From positions 4,526,001 to 4,590,000 of the forward strand of contig CP007152.1 of NCBI GenBank assembly GCA_000831005.1: DNA of 64,000 nt, in the 5' to 3' direction. Below, one piece after another: positions 33,417 through 42,551 of this stretch (its first letter is position 1; the number at the start of each line of letters is the position of its first letter). A model generated the notes under the pieces. It was not told where the DNA came from, did no database searches, and saw only the letters and a list, made by a program, of their open reading frames with translations. The position numbers were made by a program, and so were the translations under genes. Origin of the DNA: Marinobacter salarius. Its GTDB lineage: Bacteria; Pseudomonadota; Gammaproteobacteria; Pseudomonadales; Oleiphilaceae.

Positions 33417-35107
33417 TTATCTCCTCTCCATTTCTACTGCTCGTGGGACGGAATAGTTGGCGTCAGTAGTGTCCGCGGTGGGCGTGGGCGTCATAACCCG
33501 AGCCTGAACCGTGACATTTCCCAGGAGGATGTCGGCTGCATTTTCGGCAATCATCATGGTGGGTGCGTTGGTGTTACCGGCAACCAAACTGGGCATTATC
33601 GAAGCATCGACGACTCTAAGCCTTCAATGCCTCTGACTTTCAACTCTGGATCAACGACTGACTCCGGATCCACGCCCATACGGCAGGTGCCAACGGGGTG
33701 GTAGATAGTCTCTGCATTTTCCCGGATGAAGTCCGCAATCTGATCGTCCGAGGACACAGAGTTTCCGGGCATGACTTCTCGCTTACTATGCAAAGCCATT
33801 GTCGGTGCCGCGAGTACTCGTCGCCCGAATTTAACGGCGGAAATCATTGTCTTGATGTCTTCGGGGTCACTCAGATAATTGGGCTGAATCAACGGATCGG
33901 CTAATGGATCAGGGCTTTTCAGTCCAATAAAACCCCGGCTTTTGGGCAGCAGATCGCAAATGTGTAAGGTGTAGCCATACCCGGTCATCACTTTTCGCCC
34001 ATGATCCTTCAAAAAAGTTGGCAAAAAATGGAATTGCACATTCGGTCGTTCACACGAAGGGCTGGATTTAACAAAGCCTCCTGCCTCGGCTACATTACTG
34101 GTGAGAAACCCGCGTCGCGCAAAAATATAGGAAAAAAGTGCGCTCACTCCCCGAAGCAGGAAGCTGGGGGCAACACCAATAGGCAAACGTGAGTTCGCCG
34201 CGTGCATCAGCGTAATATCCAAATGATCGACCAGATTCTTGCCCACCTCAGGAAGGTGATGGACCAGAGGGATTCCGTGTTTCCGAAGCTCTTCGCGATC
34301 ACCGATTCCGGAAAGCAAAAGTAGCTGTGGTGAATTAACCGCCCCGCCGGACAAAATGACTTCACCGCCATTATTGAGTCTGAGCTGGCGATATTCGCCC
34401 CCTTGGTTCAGTGTCACCCCAACCGCCCGCTGGCCATCCATTACCACCCGGGTTACCCGAGCGTCCGTTAGCACATCGAGGTTAGGCCGTTTCTCTGCGC
34501 CACGCAGAAACGCCTGCGCCGAACTCCAGCGCCGACCATTTTTTTGTGTCACCTGGTAGGGGCCCAGTCCCTCTTGCGTTTCGCCATTGAAATCCGTGTT
34601 CACCGGGACATCCACATGGGAAGCGGCGCGAACAAAATCCCGACTTAACGGATTGACCGATCTCAGATCGCTTACGCTGAGTTCACCGCCCTTGCCGTGG
34701 TAAGCATCCGGTCCGAAACGTTCGTTATCTTCCAGTCGGCGAAACAATGTTAATGCGCGGTCCCATCCCCAAAGGTCGGTTCCGGCAGCCTGACCCCAGT
34801 GTTCATAATCGGCTTTGTGGCCCCGGATGTAGACCATGGCGTTGATGGAGGAGGAGCCGCCAAGAGTTTTACCCCGGGGCCAGAACAGACGGCGCCCCTT
34901 GAGATGTTCCTGAGGCTCGGTTTCGAAGGCCCAGTTCACCTGCTTGCTATTGGCAAGAAGTGCAATACCCACAGGCATATGTATGAGCGGGCTCTTATCC
35001 TTTGGCCCTGCTTCAAGTAACGCTACTCGCTTCGAGGGATCGGCAGTCAGTCGGTTAGCCAATACACAGCCAGCCGACCCGGCGCCAACAATAATGTAAT
35101 CGTACAT
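33417..35107 (-). CDS. alkJ: GMC-type alcohol dehydrogenase AlkJ, copy 1 (frameshift near 33605)
   Basis: FAD-dependent membrane-associated alcohol dehydrogenase that oxidises the alkanols made by AlkB. FAD motif IIVGAGSAGCVLANRL at the N-terminus; GMC signature FWPRGKTLGGSSSINAMVYI and a second signature LSGGAVNSPQLLLLSGIG; NGRRWSSAQAFL is also typical. At 33605 one base is missing: corrected, the end reads GLRVVDASIMPSLVAGNTNA and MMIAENAADILLGN, with active-site residues in VAGNTNAP, and the frame closes at 33417-33419. Length about 563 residues. The alkK' start lies 3 nt further. Copy 2 is about 90% identical at protein level by eye. Confidence 0.9.
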
Positions 35108-35134
35108 AGTGACTCTCTTGTTATTGGATTATGC

Positions 35135-36589
35135 TCAGCCCAGAATACGAACAGCAGCATCTATGAGCCGCCGGACCCAGCGTGTATAGGGAGGAAAAAG
35201 CAGGTGGATGAGAGAATGCTTATCCTCCATCAGCGCCTTTTCATGGGAAAAAGCGCGGAAACCGTATTCACCGTGGGATGCCCCTATTCCAGAATTATTC
35301 ACTCCGCCAAAAGGCAGGTCCGGATGCAGGAAGTGCACGACTGTAAGGTTAATCCCTGCAGCGCCGGAACTCGTTCGTTCGATAATATTTCTGGCAAAAG
35401 ACTTGTTCTGGTCGAATACGTAAAGCGCCAGTGGCTTGGGGTTATCGTTGATTTTGTTGATAACTGAATCAATATCATCGAACTCAATAACCGGTAATAT
35501 CGGGCCGAATAACTCCTCACGTGAGATATCCATGTCGCTGGACATATTTGCAATCAACGTCGGCGCAATGAAATTTTCTTCAGCATCTGTAATACCGCCT
35601 TCAAAGACGTTTGCGCCTTTGCTTTTGGCATCTTCTATCAGGCTTGACACGCGCTGGAAATGACGGGCATTTACAATCCGGCAATAGTCAGGCGTCGATT
35701 GCCGGGCTTCCGGCGTTTTCCCGTAGATGCGCCCGATTTGCTGTTTAAGTGCTTCATTGAATGGGGCTGCAATGCTTCTGTGTACAAAAACATGGTCCGG
35801 AGCGATGCAGGTCTGGCCATTATTGGCAAACTTCCCCCAGACAATGTATCGGGCAGCCTTCTTGATGTTGGCATCCGGGCCTACAATGGTCGGGGATTTT
35901 CCCCCCAGTTCCAGTGTCACCGAGGAAAGGTTCCTGGCCGCAGCCTCCATGACCAGCTTGCCGACCGCAGGGCTGCCAGTGAAGAATATGTGGTCGAAGG
36001 GCAGGGCCAACAGTTTCTGGGCTACAGCGGCATCGCCTTCAATCACCGAAACAAGATCGGGGGGGAAGGTTTCGGCGACAATGTTGGCAATCACCTTTGA
36101 GGTGTGGGGTGTCATTTCCGAGGGTTTGATGATAGCTCCGTTCCCCGCAGCCAACGCTGAGACGAGAGGTCCGAGCGCAAGATTGAGAGGATAATTCCAT
36201 GGCGCGATAATTAAACACACACCCTTTGGCTCTGGCCGAACATAAGACCTCGTACCCCAAACACCAATGGATGCAGCCACTCGCTTCGGACGCATCCATT
36301 TACGCAAGTGTTTTTTAGTGTGTCGAATTTCCTGAAGCACCGGCAGGAGTTCAGTTAATTTGACTTCTGGAGCGGGTTTTCGAAAGTCCGCCGCGCAAGC
36401 CGCAATGATGTTTGATTCGTAGCGTTTAATTGAATCCCGCAGCTGGTCGAGCTGCGCTATTCGAGCCTCTAAGGTAAAACTTCCGCGACGCGCAAGTTGT
36501 GCCCGCTTTAGGGCCGCGAACGTTGAATCAATCGTATCGCTGGTTGACACATTGGGCAGCCCAACCTCCGCCAGACTAGCAATCTGCAT
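35135..36589 (-). CDS. alkH: Aldehyde dehydrogenase AlkH, copy 1
   Basis: 484 residues, intact, the usual size of AlkH. It oxidises alkanals to fatty acids. NAD-binding and catalytic parts: IIAPWNYPLNLALGPLVSAL, VTLELGGKSPTIV (Glu), FANNGQTCIAPDHV (catalytic Cys), LPFGGVNNSGIGASHGEYGF. The C-terminus has a hydrophobic/aromatic tail (SLIHLLFPPYTRWVRRLIDA) as in membrane-associated fatty aldehyde dehydrogenases. Start ATG at 36589; alkJ follows 27 nt after its stop. The part from 36118 to 36290 is almost base-identical to copy 2 while the flanks differ. Confidence 0.92.
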   Translation of the reverse strand: MQIASLAEVGLPNVSTSDTIDSTFAALKRAQLARRGSFTLEARIAQLDQLRDSIKRYESNIIAACAADFRKPAPEVKLTELLPVLQEIRHTKKHLRKWMRPKRVAASIGVWGTRSYVRPEPKGVCLIIAPWNYPLNLALGPLVSALAAGNGAIIKPSEMTPHTSKVIANIVAETFPPDLVSVIEGDAAVAQKLLALPFDHIFFTGSPAVGKLVMEAAARNLSSVTLELGGKSPTIVGPDANIKKAARYIVWGKFANNGQTCIAPDHVFVHRSIAAPFNEALKQQIGRIYGKTPEARQSTPDYCRIVNARHFQRVSSLIEDAKSKGANVFEGGITDAEENFIAPTLIANMSSDMDISREELFGPILPVIEFDDIDSVINKINDNPKPLALYVFDQNKSFARNIIERTSSGAAGINLTVVHFLHPDLPFGGVNNSGIGASHGEYGFRAFSHEKALMEDKHSLIHLLFPPYTRWVRRLIDAAVRILG

Positions 36590-36640
36590 TATAAAATCAC
36601 CTCTTTCCGAACGAGACTGTTGTTATTTTAAATCGGATTA

Positions 36641-37033
36641 TTAGTCTTCATAGAGGACATAGTCCTCTTTTGTGGCACCACAGTCCGGACAGCACCAATC
36701 GTCTGGAATATCTTCAAAACGAGTGCCGGCAGGGAAGCCTTCGGCTTCATCTCCGAGAGCTTCATCGTAGATATGGCCGCAAGTGATGCAGACCCACTTC
36801 CGATAGGTATCTTTTTGAGTCGAGTCTTTGGGCGATTTTGAAGAGGTAGGCTTCGGTTTCGCTTTGGGCTTTGTTTTATTTTTAGCTGAAGGAGTAGATG
36901 CGTCCGTTGCTTTCTGCGATGCTCCCTCGGTCTTAGCTTGGCTGGCAGTACGGACCGCTATATTGGTTGCGGACACCGAAAGTTCCGAGTTCGCTTCTTG
37001 AAGCGCAACGAAGTCAACCTTATCCCTGACGGT
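36641..37033 (-). CDS. alkG: Rubredoxin AlkG', second domain only, copy 1 (5' truncated)
   Basis: Carries one rubredoxin domain with both Cys pairs, WVCITCGH and DDWCCPDCGA, preceded by a Lys/Pro/Ser-rich linker. The end VLYED matches the second domain (AlkG2) of two-domain AlkG, the electron carrier between AlkT and AlkB. Upstream the frame continues through VRDKVDFVALQE, the very end of the first domain, and breaks at 37033 where alkK' of the next unit begins. The first domain and normal start are missing; GTG at 36976 is the first available start, so a one-domain rubredoxin might still be made. AlkG2 is the domain known to support hydroxylation. Confidence 0.82.
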   Translation of the reverse strand, partial: TVRDKVDFVALQEANSELSVSATNIAVRTASQAKTEGASQKATDASTPSAKNKTKPKAKPKPTSSKSPKDSTQKDTYRKWVCITCGHIYDEALGDEAEGFPAGTRFEDIPDDWCCPDCGATKEDYVLYED

Positions 37034-37194
37034 GACGCAAGTTGTCGCGACCGCTCCGAAACAGTTGCCCAGTCAGATCGACTGGGATTTCCATCCGTTC
37101 CTATCGACACGATCTCAGCGTCTCCATGGTAGCGAGCAGCATGGTCGATCAAGGAATTCACGGTGAGCTCCATGTTCATCATTTGGCCAAGCAC
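37034..37194 (-). pseudogene. alkK: AlkK-like acyl-CoA synthetase, N-terminal fragment (unit 2)
   Basis: GTG start at 37194; LGQMMNMELTVNSLIDHAAR, then YHGDAEIVSIGTDGNPSRSD and WATVSERSRQLAS. Only about 53 codons remain before the sequence switches, at 37033/37034, to the truncated alkG of unit 1. Nearly identical to the fragment at 33254-33414 and cut at the same codon. Confidence 0.75.
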
Positions 37195-37282
37195 GTTTAT
37201 CTCCTGTCGTTTTTGTAGTTGGTTGACGCGAGTATCTGGCGTCATTAAGGTCCAATGTAGAAGGCATAATCCGGGTTTGAAC

Positions 37283-38880
37283 CTAAACATTTCCCAAGAG
37301 GATGTCGGCTGCATTTTCGGCAATCATCATGGTGGGTGCGTTGGTGTTACCGGCAACCAAACTGGGCATTATCGAGCATCGACAACTCTTAGCCCTTCAA
37401 TCCCTCTGACTTTTAATTCCGGATCAACGACTGAATCCGGATCCGCGCCCATACGACAAGTGCCAACGGGGTGGTAAATAGTCTCTGCATTTTCCCGGAT
37501 AAAGTCCGCAATCTGACCGTCCGAAGACACCGAGTTTCCGGGCTTAATTTCTCGTTTACTATGTAAAGTCATTGTTGGTGCCCCGAGTATCCGTCGTCCA
37601 AATTTAACGGCCGAGATCATTGTTTTGATGTCTTCGGGGTTACTGAGATAATTGGGTTGAATCAACGGGTCGGCCAATGGGTCAGGGCTTTTGAGACCAA
37701 TAAAACCGCGGCTTCTGGGCATTAGATCGCAAATATGCAAGGTGTACCCATACCCGGCCATCACTTTTCGTCCATGATCCTTCAGGTAAGTTGGCAAAAA
37801 GTGGAATTGCACATTTGGCCGTTCGCACGAGCGCTCGGATTTAACAAAGCCTCCGGACTCGGCAACATTACTGGTAAGAAATCCACGTCGCGCAAAGATA
37901 TATGAGAATAATGCGCTCACGCCCCGAAACAGGAAACTGGGAGCAACGCCAATGGGCAAACGTGAGTTCGCCGCGTGCATGATCGTAATATCCAAATGAT
38001 CAACCAGATTCTGGCCGACCTCAGGAAGATGATGCACAAGGGGGATCCCGTGTTTTCCAAGCTCTTGGCTATCACCGATTCCCGAAAGCATCAGCAGTTG
38101 TGGTGAATGAACCGCACCACCAGACAATATGATTTCACCGCCGTTATTGAGTCTAAGCTGGCGATATTCGCCCCCCTGGTTCAGTGTCACACCGACTGCC
38201 CGCTTACCGTCCATTACCACCCGGGTTACCCGCGCGTCCGTTAGCACATCAAGATTAGGCCGGTTCTCCGCGACACGCAGAAATGCCTGCGCTGAACTCC
38301 AGCGCCGACCATTTTTTTGTGTCACCTGGTAGAGTCCCAATCCCTCTTGCGTCTCTCCATTAAAGTCCGTGTTTACCGGGAGCTCTACATGAGGTGCCGC
38401 TCGAACAAAATCTCGACTCAACGGATTGACTGATTTGAGTTCACTTACGGTGAGCTCACCGCCCTCCCCATGGTAAGAATCTGCGCCAAAACGTTTATTA
38501 TCTTCCAGTCGGCGAAACAATTTAAAAGCGCGATCCCATCCCCAGAGGTCGGTCCCGGCAACTTGACCCCAGTGGTCATAATCGGCTTTGTGACCTCTGA
38601 TATAGACCATGGCGTTGATAGAAGAGGACCCGCCAAGTGTTTTCCCACGAGGCCAAAACAGGCGGCGCTCCTTCAGATGTTCTTGAGGTTCGGTTTCAAG
38701 AGCCCAATTCAGCTTTTTACTATTGGAAAGGAGTGCAATACCTATAGGCATGTGTATGAGTGGATTCTTATCCCTTGGGCCCGCTTCAAGCAATGCTACT
38801 CGCTTTGAAGAGTCCGCCGTAAGCCGATTGGCCAATACACAGCCCGCCGATCCCGCACCGACAATAATGTAATCGTACAT
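37283..38880 (-). CDS. alkJ: GMC-type alcohol dehydrogenase AlkJ, copy 2 (frameshift near 37377)
   Basis: Same architecture as copy 1: IIVGAGSAGCVLANRL, FWPRGKTLGGSSSINAMVYI, LSGGAVHSPQLLMLSGIG. A base is missing at about 37377 (GAGCATCG against GAAGCATCG expected), at the same codon as the error in copy 1. Corrected, it reads RVVDASIMPSLVAGNTNA and stops at TAG 37283-37285, about 532 residues, shorter at the C-terminus than copy 1. 85 nt then separate it from alkK'. Many synonymous differences from copy 1 show that this is not a collapsed repeat. Confidence 0.88.
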
Positions 38881-38907
38881 AATAACTCTCTTATTATTTG
38901 ATTATGC

Positions 38908-40361
38908 TCAGCCCAAATTACGAACGGCCACATCTATAAGCCGTCGGACCCACGCTGTGTAGGGAGGGAAAAGGAGGTGTATAAGAGAATGTCTATCCTC
39001 CATCAAAGCCTTATAATGTGAAAAGGATCTGAATCCGTATTCACCGTGTGCAGCCCCTATCCCGGAATTATTCACTCCGCCAAACGGCAGGCCCGGATGC
39101 AGAAAATGCACTACGGTAAGATTGACCCCTACAGCACCAGAACTGGTTCGATCAATAATATCCTTGGCAAAAGACTTGTTTTTGTCGAATACGTAAAGCG
39201 CCAGCGGTTTAGGATTATCGTTGATTTTCTTAATAACCAAATCAATATCATCGTATTCAATAACGGGTAAGATCGGGCCGAATAACTCCTCTTGTGCGAT
39301 CTCCATGTCGTTGGATACATTTGAAATCAACGTCGGAGCAATAAAATTCTCTTCAGCATCTGTAACACCGCCTTCAAAGATTTTCGCGCCTTTAGCTTTG
39401 GCGTCATCTATTAGGTTTGACAACCGCTGGAAATGACGCCTATTTACGATCCGACAATAGTCCGCCGTCGATTTCTGGGCTTCCGGTGTTTTTCCATAGA
39501 CGCGCTCTATTTCCCTTTTAAGTGCTTCATTGAATTGATCCATTACATTCACATGCACAAAAACATGATCTGGAGCGATGCAGGTCTGGCCGTTATTGGC
39601 AAACTTACCCCAGACAATGTTTCTTGCAGCCCTCTTTATGTTGGCATCTGGGCCAACAATGGTTGGGGACTTACCCCCCAATTCCAGTGTCACTGAGGAA
39701 AGGTTCTTGGCGGCAGCCTCCATGACCACCTTGCCTACCACAGGACTGCCCGTGAAGAATATATGGTCGAAGGGTAAGGCCAACAGTTTCTGCGCTACCC
39801 CGGCATCACCCTCAATCACGGAAACCAGATCTGGAGGGAAGGTTTCGGCGACAATATTGGCAATCACCTTTGAGGTGTGGGGTGTCATTTCCGAGGGTTT
39901 GATGATAGCTCCGTTCCCCGCAGCCAACGCTGAGACGAGAGTCCGAGCGCAAGATTGAGAGGATAATTCCATGGCGCGATAATTAAACACACACCCTTTG
40001 GCTCTGGCCGAACATAAGACCTCGTACCCCAAACACCAATGGATGCAGCCACCCGTTTCGGACGCATCCATTTACGTAAGTGGCTTTTAGCATGTCGAAG
40101 TTCCTGAAGCACCGGTAGTAGCTCAGTTAACTTGACTTCGGGAGCGGGTTTTTTAAAGTCTGCCGCGCAAGCCGCAATGATCTCCGATTCATGGCGTTTA
40201 ATCGAGTCCCGTAGCTGATCAAGCTGCGCTATTCGGGCGTGGAAGGTGAAACTATCTCGACGCGCAAGTTGAGCCCGCTGAAGGGCCGCAAAGGTCGCAT
40301 CAATCTTATCGGTGGTTGACACATTGGTCACCCCAACCTCAGCCAGACTAGCAATCTGCAT
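38908..40361 (-). CDS. alkH: Aldehyde dehydrogenase AlkH, copy 2 (frameshift near 39940)
   Basis: Same domains as copy 1, with VTLELGGKSPTIV and FANNGQTCIAPDHV for the catalytic Glu and Cys. The frame from ATG 40361 (MQIASLAEVGVTNVSTTDKI) shifts at about 39940, where GAGAGTCC replaces GAGAGGTCC of copy 1; one G is missing. Corrected, 484 residues. Around this error (39896-40068) the two copies are otherwise almost base-identical, unlike the flanks. Confidence 0.9.
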
Positions 40362-40412
40362 TATGAAATTACCTCTTACCGAACGAGCCTATGGTTATTT
40401 TTAATCTGGTTG

Positions 40413-40808
40413 TCAATCCTCATAGAGGACATAGTCCTGTTTTGTGGCACCACAGTCCGGACAGCACCAATCGTCTGGAATATCTTCAAAGCGAGTGCCC
40501 GGAGGGAAGCCTTCGGCTTCATCTCCAAGAGCTTCATCGTAGATATGGCCGCAAGTGATGCAGACCCACTTCCGATAGGTATCTTTATGCGTCGAGTCTT
40601 TCGCAGATTTTGAAGAGGTAGGCTTGGGTTTCGCTTTAGGCTTTGCTTTATTTTTAGTTGAAGGAGTGGATACATTCGTTGCTTTCTGGGATGCCCTCTC
40701 GGTCGTAGCCTGGCTGGCAGGGCGGGCCGCTGACGTATTGGTTGCGGACACCGAAGGTTCCGGGTTCGATTCTTGAAGCGCTACGAAGTCAACCTTATCC
40801 CTCACAGT
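40413..40808 (-). CDS. alkG: Rubredoxin AlkG', second domain only, copy 2 (5' truncated)
   Basis: Same structure as copy 1: truncated at VRDKVDFVALQE, Lys/Pro-rich linker, then WVCITCGH and DDWCCPDCGA, ending VLYED with stop at 40413. An ATG-like start at 40805 (GTG or similar, MRDKVDF) is provided by chance at the join. Upstream sequence is an attC-like site rather than the first rubredoxin domain. Linker differs from copy 1 at several residues. Confidence 0.8.
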   Translation of the reverse strand, partial: TVRDKVDFVALQESNPEPSVSATNTSAARPASQATTERASQKATNVSTPSTKNKAKPKAKPKPTSSKSAKDSTHKDTYRKWVCITCGHIYDEALGDEAEGFPPGTRFEDIPDDWCCPDCGATKQDYVLYED

Positions 40809-40860
40809 ATCGGCCGTCCACCGGACGCCACTGTCGTGGCGCCGCTTAGCTCAGCGTTAT
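40809..40860 (+). other. attC-like site 1 (left part missing)
   Basis: CCACCGGACGCCA, then TGGCGCCGCTTAGCTCAGCGT with core GTTATAC at its right end. It matches the right two-thirds of attC-like sites 4 and 7 but lacks their left ~25 nt (TAACCAGTCGCTC...), which is replaced by alkG'. Confidence 0.7.
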
Positions 40861-40880
40861 ACCCCTACGAGGAGGTCTTC

Positions 40881-41249
40881 ATGCAACGTACTTTTACAAA
40901 GCGAATAGCTTCCTCCGTCGAGTCCGAGCTAGAGAATGCAAAGCTGGCAAGGTCAGCCGGTGATTTCTCGCAAGAATTCACCCATCTGGAACGGGCGCAT
41001 GTGCTTGGGCAGGAATCAACGTATTGGCACGTCAAGGTCCATGTGTTGATGCTGGTATGGGCTACTCGTAACGGTTTAGTCCGTGAGGCTCTCGGGCAGG
41101 TTTTCCGCATTGTTGGCGCTGCGACTAAAACCGCCTTTGGCTTGGTACCTCAAGGCAATACTGGTGGTGCAAATGTCAGCCCGTTCAAGAAAATGCCAGT
41201 ATCACCGGAGTTGGCCGCTTTGATTCAAAGGGCCAAGTCCGGTGTATAA
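40881..41249 (+). CDS. DUF3703-family cassette protein
   Basis: 122 residues. LERAHVLGQESTYWHVKVHV, REALGQVFRIVGAA and VPQGNTGGANVSPFKKMPV match the DUF3703 family as I remember it, helical proteins of unknown function. ATG at 40881 has GAGGAG at 40869-40874; the longer upstream frame would run through attC. First cassette of the plus-strand array: the gene lies between attC-like sites 1 and 2, with its stop TAA overlapping the left end of site 2. Confidence 0.75.
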   Translation: MQRTFTKRIASSVESELENAKLARSAGDFSQEFTHLERAHVLGQESTYWHVKVHVLMLVWATRNGLVREALGQVFRIVGAATKTAFGLVPQGNTGGANVSPFKKMPVSPELAALIQRAKSGV

Positions 41250-41321
41250 CCATACGCGCCACGCGGATGGCCTTTACGCCGCTTCGCTCTGTAAAGGCCA
41301 CCGGTGCGCTCTGCGTTAGGG
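41246..41321 (+). other. attC-like site 2
   Basis: Left inverse core ATAACCA, a long imperfect palindrome (GGCCTTTACGCC ... TGTAAAGGCC) and right core GTTAGGG. It separates two cassette genes. Confidence 0.75.
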
Positions 41322-41327
41322 GTATAC

Positions 41328-41699
41328 ATGGTCTACGTCTCTGATGATGAAGTGACCGACGTCAATGAGCTGTTAGCTCGTATCTCAGAGTCTATTTCTG
41401 AAAAATGTGGTTATAGGACGGGGTATCTGCGAGACACGCTTTCGGTCGAGCGTATCGTGCAGCGTTGGCCGGTTGGTGAGTTAGAGGCATGGATCATCGA
41501 GGAATTGAAAGTATGGGATGTTTCCGAACACCCTCAAGTGGCTCATCTCTTGTCTTTGGTCCAAGAGCTATGGCCCGGCCTTTCCAGCGAGGCAAAGACG
41601 TTCTTCCAGCAATACTGCAAGTCTAATGTGTGGAATGGCACTACAGACACTCTGTTCAATCAGTTAGCTGCGGAGATTTCGGAAGGCTATCTGCTATGA
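41328..41699 (+). CDS. Hypothetical cassette protein
   Basis: 123 residues, acidic, soluble, no signal peptide or membrane segment. Segments such as DVNELLARISESISEKCGYR and HLLSLVQELWPGLSSEAKTF suggest a helical fold; I do not recognise the family. ATG at 41328 lies 7 nt after the attC core, with little room for a ribosome site (GGGGTATAC). Typical of integron cassettes: one gene, tightly flanked by attC sites. Confidence 0.65.
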   Translation: MVYVSDDEVTDVNELLARISESISEKCGYRTGYLRDTLSVERIVQRWPVGELEAWIIEELKVWDVSEHPQVAHLLSLVQELWPGLSSEAKTFFQQYCKSNVWNGTTDTLFNQLAAEISEGYLL

Positions 41700-41700
41700 C

Positions 41701-41760
41701 CCCTAACAATTCACAGCACCGGACGCCACGTACGTGGCGCCGGTGTGCTCCGCGTTAAGT
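41701..41760 (+). other. attC-like site 3
   Basis: A 60-bp site with left CCTAACA, palindromic centre CCGGACGCCACGTACGTGGC, and right core GTTAAGT. It is the shortest of the set. Confidence 0.75.
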
Positions 41761-41775
41761 GTAAAAGGTCGAATC

Positions 41776-42183
41776 ATGGATGTTTGGTTGAGAATTGAGA
41801 GACCGGTCGACGCCGAAGCCGATATTCCGCTTCAGGATGAGGCCTCGGAGAAAGTCAAAAGGAAGTATGCCAGCGAGCCGTCAGGTGCATTTATCGTCTG
41901 GTCCGATTCCTCTGACGGAACACTGGGCTGTATCAAGAACAATCGCAGCATTTCAGCGCCCATTTCTGAAGTGACGGAGCTGGTTCTCAAGGAGATGCAG
42001 CCAGCCAAAGGCCGAGGTTTTGTCGCACTGTCTTTTGTCTCGAACGCAGGCAGGGAGCTAGCCGGAATTTACTCAAACACATGCTCCGCCAACGCTGTCC
42101 ACTGGCTATCGGAAATACAACCATTGATAGCAAAGGCGCTCGGGCTTGGTCAAAGAAAGGAAGATCTGGGCTATGACACTTAA
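41776..42183 (+). CDS. Hypothetical cassette protein
   Basis: 135 residues: MDVWLRIERPVDAEADIPLQ at the start, FIVWSDSSDGTLGCIKNNRS in the middle, FVALSFVSNAGRELAGIYSN later. No known domain recognised; soluble, no signal. ATG at 41776 follows AAAAGG. Flanked by attC-like sites 3 and 4, with the stop TAA forming part of site 4. Confidence 0.65.
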   Translation: MDVWLRIERPVDAEADIPLQDEASEKVKRKYASEPSGAFIVWSDSSDGTLGCIKNNRSISAPISEVTELVLKEMQPAKGRGFVALSFVSNAGRELAGIYSNTCSANAVHWLSEIQPLIAKALGLGQRKEDLGYDT

Positions 42184-42264
42184 CCAGTCGCTCAAGTTCG
42201 TTCCCGGCCTGTCGGCCGTCCACCGGACGCCACATACGTGGCGCCGCTTAGCTCAGCGTTAATG
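42179..42264 (+). other. attC-like site 4
   Basis: Left TTAACCAGTCGCTCAAG, centre CACCGGACGCCACATACGTG, right CGCCGCTTAGCTCAGCGTTA with core GTTAATG. It is a full-length example (about 86 bp) of the main attC type here. Confidence 0.8.
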
Positions 42265-42469
42265 GCCAAGGCCACGGAAGGGTTTAGGCAGTGAAGCAGG
42301 GAGTTGCTTTCAAATGTTTACCATCAGTCAGCTCTTCTCCCCGTAAAACACTGCAAAATCTGGAAGCTTCGTGTTCTGGTTCCTCGCGCCATGGGCTAGG
42401 GTGAGTGCAAGCTGTATGGCAGAGGGCATTCGGGTTTGGGTGCCAGGGATCAACCGCTGGGTAACCGGC
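42265..42469 (+). other. Cassette without a recognisable plus-strand gene
   Basis: 205 bp between attC-like sites 4 and 5. No plausible plus-strand open frame. A 64-codon frame on the minus strand (42284-42478) overlaps attC and has no known features. It could be an orfless or promoter cassette, or a decayed gene. Confidence 0.45.
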
Positions 42470-42547
42470 CATTAACAAGGCGCATCAGTACGTGGCCTGC
42501 GGCCACCGGACGCCACTGTCGTGGCGCCGCTGTGCTCAGCGTTAAAA
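42470..42547 (+). other. attC-like site 5
   Basis: Left ATTAACAAGGCGCATCAG, centre CACCGGACGCCACTGTCGTG, right CGCTGTGCTCAGCGTTAAAA. About 78 bp. Confidence 0.75.
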
Positions 42548-42551
42548 GCGT

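Larger units (their letters stand above)
33254..37033 (-). repeat. alk unit 1 (alkG'-alkH-alkJ-alkK'), tandem repeat
   Basis: 3.78-kb unit holding, in minus-strand order, a 5'-truncated alkG, alkH, alkJ and a 3'-truncated alkK. It is directly repeated as the neighbouring unit (37034-40808). Both units break alkG and alkK at the same base. Nucleotide differences are spread through alkJ and alkH, while the alkK' end and a patch in alkH are almost identical. Confidence 0.8.
37034..40808 (-). repeat. alk unit 2 (alkG'-alkH-alkJ-alkK'), tandem repeat
   Basis: Second 3.78-kb copy, in direct repeat with unit 1. Its alkK' end abuts unit 1's alkG' at 37033/37034. Its alkG' end is joined at about 40808 to the interior of an attC-like site. 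Content, order and break positions are the same as in unit 1. Confidence 0.8.

Noticed and set aside
33254..40808. Collapsed or duplicated-in-error single alk operon
   Set aside because: The two units differ at many synonymous and amino-acid positions along alkJ and alkH, so they are not one sequence written twice.
42284..42478. 64-codon minus-strand frame in the orfless cassette
   Set aside because: Overlaps the attC-like site, is against the cassette direction and has no known features; mentioned but not called as a gene.
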